A stretch of DNA of 38,321 bases, from positions 1-38,321 of the forward strand of contig SVHQ01000003.1 of assembly GCA_015055785.1 (NCBI GenBank). Reading direction: 5' to 3'. The notes below the pieces were generated by a model that saw only the letters and a list, made by a program, of their open reading frames with translations, had not been told where the DNA came from and searched no databases. This document shows positions 33,820 to 38,321 of this stretch, one piece after another; the stretch's first letter is position 1; every line of letters begins with the position of its first letter. This DNA comes from Clostridiales bacterium. GTDB lineage: Bacteria > Bacillota_A > Clostridia > Christensenellales > Borkfalkiaceae. Both the position numbers and the translations under genes were made by a program.

Positions 33820-34251
33820 ATGAAATATGCATTGAGAGGCATCACTGCCGAAGAATTAAACTACTCCATCAATCGTATTAAGGTGGATAAAGACACGAAA
33901 ATTGAAATCAAACCCCAATTTTCTCGTACGGTAAGAAGAGTGCAGGAAAATGACAAAGTTTGGTTTGTTTCCTTGGAAGTAAAAGTAGAATCTTCTGAAA
34001 ACGAACCCAAACCCTTTAATTTGAAAGCTCGTCTTGTAGGTGTGTTCGAAGCGGAAGACATTAACACGGATGAAGACAGACAAGACCTTGTTATCAACAT
34101 GACGGAAATCGTTTATCCTTATCTCCGTGCAGCAGTTTCTTCGTTGACGGCAAACGCATTTATCAATCCTTTGATTTTGCCCGTTATTCCTGCTGGTACG
34201 ATGTTCCCTGAGGACAGAGGGGAAGCTCCTGCAAGCAGTGCGGTAAACTAA
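33820..34251 (+). CDS. SecB-like protein (preprotein chaperone fold)
   Basis: 143 aa, close to the size of SecB. The pattern of long beta strands (KIEIKPQFSRTVRR, WFVSLEVKVESS, NLKARLVGVFEAEDIN) followed by IVYPYLRAAVSSLTANAFI and NPLILPVIPAGTMF matches the SecB family, where 'YPY.R..I..LT..G.FPPL.L' is the conserved C-terminal helix region. In Bacillota, SecB-like proteins act as general or toxin-antitoxin-linked chaperones, or have unknown roles. No toxin-antitoxin pair is adjacent here. GAGG precedes the ATG (AAAGAGG), with its own promoter and terminator, so it is monocistronic. Confidence 0.78.
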   Translation: MKYALRGITAEELNYSINRIKVDKDTKIEIKPQFSRTVRRVQENDKVWFVSLEVKVESSENEPKPFNLKARLVGVFEAEDINTDEDRQDLVINMTEIVYPYLRAAVSSLTANAFINPLILPVIPAGTMFPEDRGEAPASSAVN

Positions 34252-34262
34252 TTGCGAATAAG

Positions 34263-34293
34263 AAAAATCGGCTTTACACGAGCCGATTTTTTT
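34263..34293 (+). terminator. Rho-independent terminator after the SecB-like gene
   Basis: AAAAATCGGCT pairs with AGCCGATTTTT around a 7-nt loop and continues in Ts. Confidence 0.93.
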
Positions 34294-34311
34294 ATAAACG
34301 AAAGAAAAGTG

Positions 34312-35067
34312 ATGAAAATTTTAGGAAAATTAGCACAGAAAATTCGTGTTTTTGCCGCAGGCAGAGGCTACGTATGCGATTGCTGCGGCGGAGAAGTCTT
34401 TGAATATCCGTTGCGGCGTTTTTGCGCGGATTGCCAAGAAAAGATGCGCTTAAACAACCGTTTCACCTGTCAAAAATGCGGCAGAAAAACGATGACGCAA
34501 GGGGTTTGTCTGTTGTGCAAAGAAGAATTGCCGAAATTTTCCAAAGGCATCTCGCCGTTTGTGTATGAAAAGGAAAGCGCGGCGTTGATCAACCGCGTGA
34601 AAAACGGCAAACGGCGCTTGGCGTATTATTTTGCGGAAGCTATGGCGGATAGGTTGATGGCTGAATACAAAGAAAGAATGGCAACAGAACGTTTTTTAAT
34701 CACCGCCGTACCCATGACGTCTGCGCGCGTAAGGGAACGCGGTTTTAATCAAGCCGCAGAGCTGGCGGAAATCATCGCAACAACGTTGGAAAAGAAAGGG
34801 GTTGAGGCGGATTTGGACTGTGAAATATTACAAAAACGCATAGATAGCACTCCGCAAAAGCGTATGGATTTTCGCGAAAGAAGAGAAAATGTGAAAGGGG
34901 CTTACCACGTGCATAAACGCAAAGAATGCCACGATAGGACGATTGTGCTAATCGACGATATTATGACGACAGGTGCAACGGGCAGCGAATGTGCGGCGCG
35001 GCTTTTAGGGGCGGGCGCGAAAGAAGTGATATTTCTTGTTGCCGCTGCTTTGCCCGAACGTATATAA
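34312..35067 (+). CDS. comF: ComF-like phosphoribosyltransferase-family protein
   Basis: 251 aa from ATG 34312. The earlier in-frame start at 34252 is rejected because it runs through the upstream terminator. Two zinc-type Cys clusters are visible near the N-terminus (CDCCGGE...CADC and CQKCGRK...CLLCK). The PRPP-type loop IVLIDDIMTTGATGSE lies near the C-terminus, preceded by VPMTSARVRERGFNQAAELA, a segment typical of ComF. ComF family proteins assist DNA uptake in competent bacteria, but many species keep the gene without known competence. The ribosome site is weak. No promoter is clear, so read-through from the SecB-like unit is possible. Confidence 0.9.
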   Translation: MKILGKLAQKIRVFAAGRGYVCDCCGGEVFEYPLRRFCADCQEKMRLNNRFTCQKCGRKTMTQGVCLLCKEELPKFSKGISPFVYEKESAALINRVKNGKRRLAYYFAEAMADRLMAEYKERMATERFLITAVPMTSARVRERGFNQAAELAEIIATTLEKKGVEADLDCEILQKRIDSTPQKRMDFRERRENVKGAYHVHKRKECHDRTIVLIDDIMTTGATGSECAARLLGAGAKEVIFLVAAALPERI

Positions 35068-35140
35068 ATTAAAAAACAAGTTCATTTCGCGCAACAACAC
35101 GCTGCAAAAAACAAAACAATAAACTAATATCAACAAAATA

Positions 35141-36058
35141 TTAAACAAACCGCCTTGCTTCGATATAGTAATTCCAACGCGAGGTGGTCATTTTTTCTAT
35201 GCGGGCGTAATCGGACGCAGTGTGCAGGATATAATTATTGCCCAAATACAGCGCAACGTGTCCCACCCTTTCAATGCCAGTGTTATATTGCCGATCTTCA
35301 TTGGTGAAAAATATACAATCGCCGCGCTGTAAATCGTTGGGATGCACGTATTTACCCTGCTTCACCTGCGCGCGTGTGTGCAGACCTAACATTGTATCCG
35401 AACCATGATAGAAAATATACTGCATCAAGGAAGAGCAGTCGAACTTTTGCACGTTAAAACCAGAAAGCAGTTTGCCGTTACCGTTATGCAGACGCACTGC
35501 GCCGTAAACGTAGGGGGTGCCAATAAGTTTATATCCTTCGTCGATAACGTCTTCCACGTCGGAGTCTTTGCTTTTTTCAAGTGTGAATACTTGGGCGTAC
35601 GAAGCGTAAATATATGCCACTTTATTTCGATAGTAAGTCTTATACCAATCGCCTTTTTTCTCAATCAACGTGTACATGGTGCCTTGTTCTGCGCTTCCAA
35701 GTATGCTAAATTCGGTGCCTGCTCCTGAGCGGATATTTACATTGTTGCCCGTGCAACGTATGTATTGCGCTGACGCGACAACGGGTTTGGGGGGCGTGGA
35801 GGTGGAGCCGTTATTATTGTTTGGAGGGTTGGTAGGGGTAGTCGGAGCGGAAGATTCAGGCGCAGAAGATTCAGGAGAGGAGGAATCTGAGGGAGAATCA
35901 AGAGCGGAATCCGTAGAAGAATCGTTGCTTTCCGAATCGCCCGATTGTGAGATAGAGGGGGGGATGAGCGCTGTGTTGTCGCAGGCGTATAAAGCTGTGG
36001 AAAAGCTCAGCATACCAAACGATAACAGCAAAGCTAAAAATTTTTTTCTGTTTTTCAT
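35141..36058 (-). CDS. NlpC/P60 peptidoglycan hydrolase lipoprotein with SH3 domain
   Basis: 305 aa. A lipoprotein signal ends LYAC (Cys26). Residues ~28-95 are a Ser/Pro/Asp/Asn-rich linker that would span the wall. Residues ~97-158 form an SH3b domain (NNVNIRSGAGTEFSILG, GDWYKTYYRNKVAYIY). Residues ~165-305 are the NlpC/P60 domain with the catalytic KFDCSSLMQY (Cys208), VGHVALYLG (His267) and ILHTASD (His279). The expected activity is a D-Glu-gamma-diamino-acid endopeptidase on cell-wall stem peptides. It converges with the ComF gene. AGGAC lies before the ATG. Confidence 0.93.
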   Translation of the reverse strand: MKNRKKFLALLLSFGMLSFSTALYACDNTALIPPSISQSGDSESNDSSTDSALDSPSDSSSPESSAPESSAPTTPTNPPNNNNGSTSTPPKPVVASAQYIRCTGNNVNIRSGAGTEFSILGSAEQGTMYTLIEKKGDWYKTYYRNKVAYIYASYAQVFTLEKSKDSDVEDVIDEGYKLIGTPYVYGAVRLHNGNGKLLSGFNVQKFDCSSLMQYIFYHGSDTMLGLHTRAQVKQGKYVHPNDLQRGDCIFFTNEDRQYNTGIERVGHVALYLGNNYILHTASDYARIEKMTTSRWNYYIEARRFV

Positions 36059-36127
36059 AAATATGTCCTCATTTTTGATGTAATAGCGATTTAGTCGGTA
36101 AAAAATGCACGAAAAACCGCTGAGAAG

Positions 36128-36156
36128 ATTTTACAAAAAGCAAAGGGGAAAATCAA
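36128..36156 (-). promoter_or_regulatory. Candidate promoter of the NlpC/P60 gene
   Basis: On the minus strand, TTGATT (36156-36151), a 17-nt spacer and TAAAAT (36133-36128). Confidence 0.55.
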
Positions 36157-36296
36157 TAGTGAGAAAAAGGAAGAAAAGGGAAAATTAGGCAGGCAGGTAT
36201 TTGATGAAAGGTTTTTCTACATAATATAAGGAAAAGTGTTGATTGTTAAATATTGGCGAAAAAGGTAAAAAAATATAAACGAAAGCTTTTGTGTAG

Positions 36297-36325
36297 TTGC
36301 GGTTTTTTATTAAGTGTGCTATAAT
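36297..36325 (+). promoter_or_regulatory. Promoter of the PHP gene
   Basis: TTGCGG (36297-36302), a 17-nt spacer and extended -10 TGCTATAAT (TATAAT at 36320-36325). The stretch AAGTGTGCTATAATAAGC is the same as at the HAD gene promoter (5499-5516). Confidence 0.82.
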
Positions 36326-36366
36326 AAGCTATAGGGTAAAGCATAAAAACAGTGAAGGAGAGCGAG

Positions 36367-37185
36367 ATGGAGAAGTTTTTAACGGACGTGCACGTACACA
36401 CCGCTTTTTCCCATGATGGCAGAGAAGAATTGAAAACGATGTTGGCGGCAGCGCATAAAAAGGGCTTAGCGTTTTTTGGCATTTCCGAACATTTCGATTA
36501 CGACGTATTTACCGTGAAAGGGGTGCAGGGGATTGACGACGAGGAATATTTCCATGCGGCGCGCCATTTGCAAGAGGATTATGCTGGTTGTATGAACGTG
36601 CTGATTGGCGCGGAGTTTGGATACAGTGATGATGAAAAGGTGCAGGGCATGTATTTGTCGACGTATGAAAAATATCATCCCGACTTTATTATCAATAGTG
36701 TACATGGTATGCTTGGCGAGGACTATTATTATCGTACCCTTTTTGGGGATAAGGAAAAGCGTACGAAGGCGGATTCTTACGGCGAATATATTACGTTGGT
36801 TCGTCGAAGTTTGGACGCGCCCTATCCTTACGATATTGTGGGGCATTTTGGTTATCTCACGCGTTATGCGCCTTATGAAAATAGAGATTTGACGTTATTG
36901 GAATTTGGCGAACAAATCGATGATTTGTTGCAAACAGTGATTCGAAAAGATAAAATTTTAGAAGTGAACAGCTCGACAAAAGGCATGGGGATTTCTGTGC
37001 CGAATGAAGAAATTTTACGCCGTTATTACGAACTTGGCGGCAGAAAAATATCCTTTGCGTCTGATGCGCACGAAAGCGCACGAATCGCAGACAAGCGTGA
37101 AGAAGTGGTGGAAATGCTCAAACGGATTGGCTTCACTTATATCACCGTACCCTGTCGCGGCGAACACATCAAAATAGATATTTAA
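36367..37185 (+). CDS. PHP-domain phosphatase, HisK/HisJ-like histidinol-phosphatase
   Basis: 272 aa from ATG 36367, chosen because AAGGAG (36355-36360) is properly spaced; an in-frame GTG at 36352 overlaps that site. PHP metal-binding motifs are DVHVHTAFSHDG, GISEHFDYD, LIGAEFGYSDD, NSVHGM, VGHFGYLTRY and FASDAHESARI. The whole-length pattern (KILEVNSSTKG near 200, SDAHES near the C-terminus) fits the histidinol-phosphatase branch used in histidine biosynthesis by many Firmicutes. Other phosphoester substrates are possible, as no his gene is adjacent. The following 69-aa ORF starts 11 nt after the stop. Confidence 0.9.
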   Translation: MEKFLTDVHVHTAFSHDGREELKTMLAAAHKKGLAFFGISEHFDYDVFTVKGVQGIDDEEYFHAARHLQEDYAGCMNVLIGAEFGYSDDEKVQGMYLSTYEKYHPDFIINSVHGMLGEDYYYRTLFGDKEKRTKADSYGEYITLVRRSLDAPYPYDIVGHFGYLTRYAPYENRDLTLLEFGEQIDDLLQTVIRKDKILEVNSSTKGMGISVPNEEILRRYYELGGRKISFASDAHESARIADKREEVVEMLKRIGFTYITVPCRGEHIKIDI

Positions 37186-37196
37186 ACGAGGCAACC

Positions 37197-37406
37197 ATGT
37201 CAGAATTGGATATTTTAAAATTATTACAACATTACGGTGAGGAAACGGATATCGCCGATTTCACCCCCGAAGAACTGCAAGAATTATTAGACCGAATGGA
37301 AGCAGACGGCGCTGTCTTGCCTTTATCCAAAGAAGCTTTTAAAGAAAAGTATTTCGCATATTACGATGATGTGAAGGATAAGTCCCTTAAAAAGCAAGAC
37401 TGGTGA
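37197..37406 (+). CDS. Small acidic hypothetical protein (69 aa)
   Basis: No family is recognised. It is predicted mostly helical and acidic, opening SELDILKLLQHYGEETDIAD and continuing FTPEELQELLDRMEADG. It has no signal peptide. It follows the PHP gene by 11 nt, with GAGG before its ATG, so it is probably cotranscribed and translationally linked. The basic end (KSLKKQDW) runs to the edge of the tandem repeat array. Confidence 0.72.
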   Translation: MSELDILKLLQHYGEETDIADFTPEELQELLDRMEADGAVLPLSKEAFKEKYFAYYDDVKDKSLKKQDW

Positions 37407-37425
37407 AAAAACGTGTATATGCGTC

Positions 37426-37846
37426 GCAATACGGTGTCAGGCTTGCGTTTTTCCTTGTTCGTTTACGCATAGTAAACTCCCGTCGGAAAAGCCGCGCCTT
37501 CCTTGTCTTGCTCGCATCTCCACATTTTTTCTTCGCTCGAGTGTTATAACGAGGAAGAATGGGCATCTTAAGGCACTCGCAATACGGTGTCAGGCTTGCG
37601 TTTTTCCTTGTTCGTTTACGCATAGTAAACTCCCGTCGGAAAAGCCGCGCCTTCCTTGTCTTGCTCGCATCTCCACATTTTTTCTTCGCTCGAGTGTTAT
37701 AACGAGGAAGAATGGGTATCTTAAGGCACTCGCAATACGGTGTTAGGCTTGCGTTTTTCCTTGCTCGTTTACGCATAGTAAACTCCCATCGGAAAAGCCA
37801 CGCCTTCCTTGTCTTGCTCGCATCTCCACATTTTTTCTTTGCTCGA
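37426..37846. repeat. 153-bp tandem repeat, about 2.75 copies
   Basis: Units begin at 37426, 37579 and 37732 with GCAATACGGTGT(C/T)AGGCTTGCG. Within each unit, GTTTACGCATAGTAAAC forms a small hairpin. The period is a multiple of three, so the minus strand carries an open frame repeating KNASLTPYCECLK. That frame has no usual start region and looks like a by-product. The units differ by only a few bases. Confidence 0.92.
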
Positions 37847-37932
37847 GTTGAATTGGAAATCAGCCTTACGTTTCCTTCGCTTGAGTTGGATAAGAAGTAT
37901 AATAACGATAGACTAAATAAGGATAACAATAT

Positions 37933-38321
37933 ATGCAAACCGAAAACAAAAAGACAAGAACACCCAAACGAGGGGGGCAGGTACGTGTTGAAAATAAGCG
38001 CACGCATATACAGAGCAAGCCGTTGAGCAAAACGGTGACGCCGAAAGAAGCGTACAGAGCCGCAAAAAAATCGGGTGTAAAACCCGTAAAAGAGGAGCGG
38101 ATTAACGGTGCGCCTATTTATACGGCGACGTATAAAGTCAATCGCAGTGATGAATTGTTGGAATTTTTATTGCGCAAATGCAACACGTCGCGCAACAACG
38201 TCAAGGCGCTGCTCGTGAGAAAACAAGTTCTCGTCAATGGCAGTGTGGTAACGCAATACAATTTCCCTTTGGCAAAGGACGACGAAGTAAAGCTCAGCCG
38301 AAAACTTATGAAAGAGGGGGT
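37933..38321 (+). CDS. RluA-family pseudouridine synthase, N-terminal part (3' truncated by window)
   Basis: The ATG at 37933 follows AAGGAT with good spacing, and the frame stays open to the window end (129 codons). The first ~70 residues are a basic, low-complexity extension (ENKKTRTPKRGGQV, then RTHIQSKPLSKTVTPKE). Residues ~73-125 form an S4 RNA-binding domain: YKVNRSDELLEFLLRKCNTS, then VKALLVRKQVLVNGSVVTQ. This domain is the usual N-terminus of RluA-type enzymes that modify 23S rRNA or tRNA. The catalytic domain with its Asp lies outside the window, so a different S4-containing protein cannot be excluded. A TATAAT lies at 37898-37903 without a good -35. Confidence 0.75.
   Translation, partial: MQTENKKTRTPKRGGQVRVENKRTHIQSKPLSKTVTPKEAYRAAKKSGVKPVKEERINGAPIYTATYKVNRSDELLEFLLRKCNTSRNNVKALLVRKQVLVNGSVVTQYNFPLAKDDEVKLSRKLMKEG

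Noticed and set aside
37426..37846. CRISPR array
   Set aside because: The 153-bp units are near-identical throughout, with no short repeat and unique-spacer pattern and no cas genes.
37387..38007. Minus-strand 206-aa 'protein' over the tandem repeat
   Set aside because: The product is only the repeat read in its open frame, it overlaps the start of the RluA-like gene, and it shows no ribosome site. It is treated as a non-coding repeat.

Overview
The window looks like chromosomal DNA of an uncultured, moderately AT-rich member of the Bacillota (Clostridia-like, probably gut or other anaerobic glycan degrader). The basis is many perfect or near-perfect sigma-A promoters (TTGACA, 17 nt, TATAAT), strong AGGAGG ribosome sites, SPase II lipoprotein signals, a SAM-type transcriptional riboswitch, pyruvate phosphate dikinase, and carbohydrate ABC importer genes without a local ATPase gene. 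The genus cannot be named from the sequence alone.

Layout. 1-2324: 3' part of ppdK, then an intergenic repeat region. 2739-7048: a run of short transcription units, namely a 62-aa unknown, an RsgI-domain-like lipoprotein, a GNAT acetyltransferase (minus), a SAM riboswitch with a small unknown protein, a HAD phosphatase and a small membrane protein. 7219-7783: tRNA-Val, tRNA-Gly, tRNA-Cys, a broken 5' copy of tRNA-Leu and an intact tRNA-Leu. 7784-8560: mostly non-coding, with one 59-aa minus-strand ORF and its terminator. 8561-33273: a 25-kb glycan-utilisation locus. An AraC regulator is divergent from a long plus-strand array: GH28, solute-binding lipoprotein, two permeases, four very large or unusual exported proteins and a 48-aa ORF, then GH78-like, GH20-like and SGNH hydrolases. 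33274-38321: housekeeping genes return (SecB-like protein, ComF-like protein, NlpC/P60 lipoprotein, PHP phosphatase, a 69-aa ORF), followed by a 153-bp tandem repeat and the start of an RluA-like pseudouridine synthase that runs off the end.

How the locus probably works (inference). Exported modular proteins at 14864-28874 bind and cut a polysaccharide outside the cell. The 579-aa binding protein and two permeases import oligosaccharides, powered by an ATPase encoded elsewhere. GH28, GH78-like, GH20-like and SGNH enzymes, all without signal peptides, finish the job in the cytoplasm. GH28 plus GH78 plus an esterase point to a pectic, rhamnose-containing glycan; GH20 points to an amino-sugar or other beta-linked part, so the substrate is uncertain.

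Most novel content. (i) A ~200-250-aa module, marked by DFTGxNxP, occurs four times in two proteins. (ii) A ~490-aa module is duplicated almost exactly between neighbouring genes. (iii) A TIM-barrel-like enzyme with DEP and YDxYPF motifs occurs both as a lipoprotein and as the C-terminal domain of a 2226-aa protein. I do not recognise a named family for any of these.
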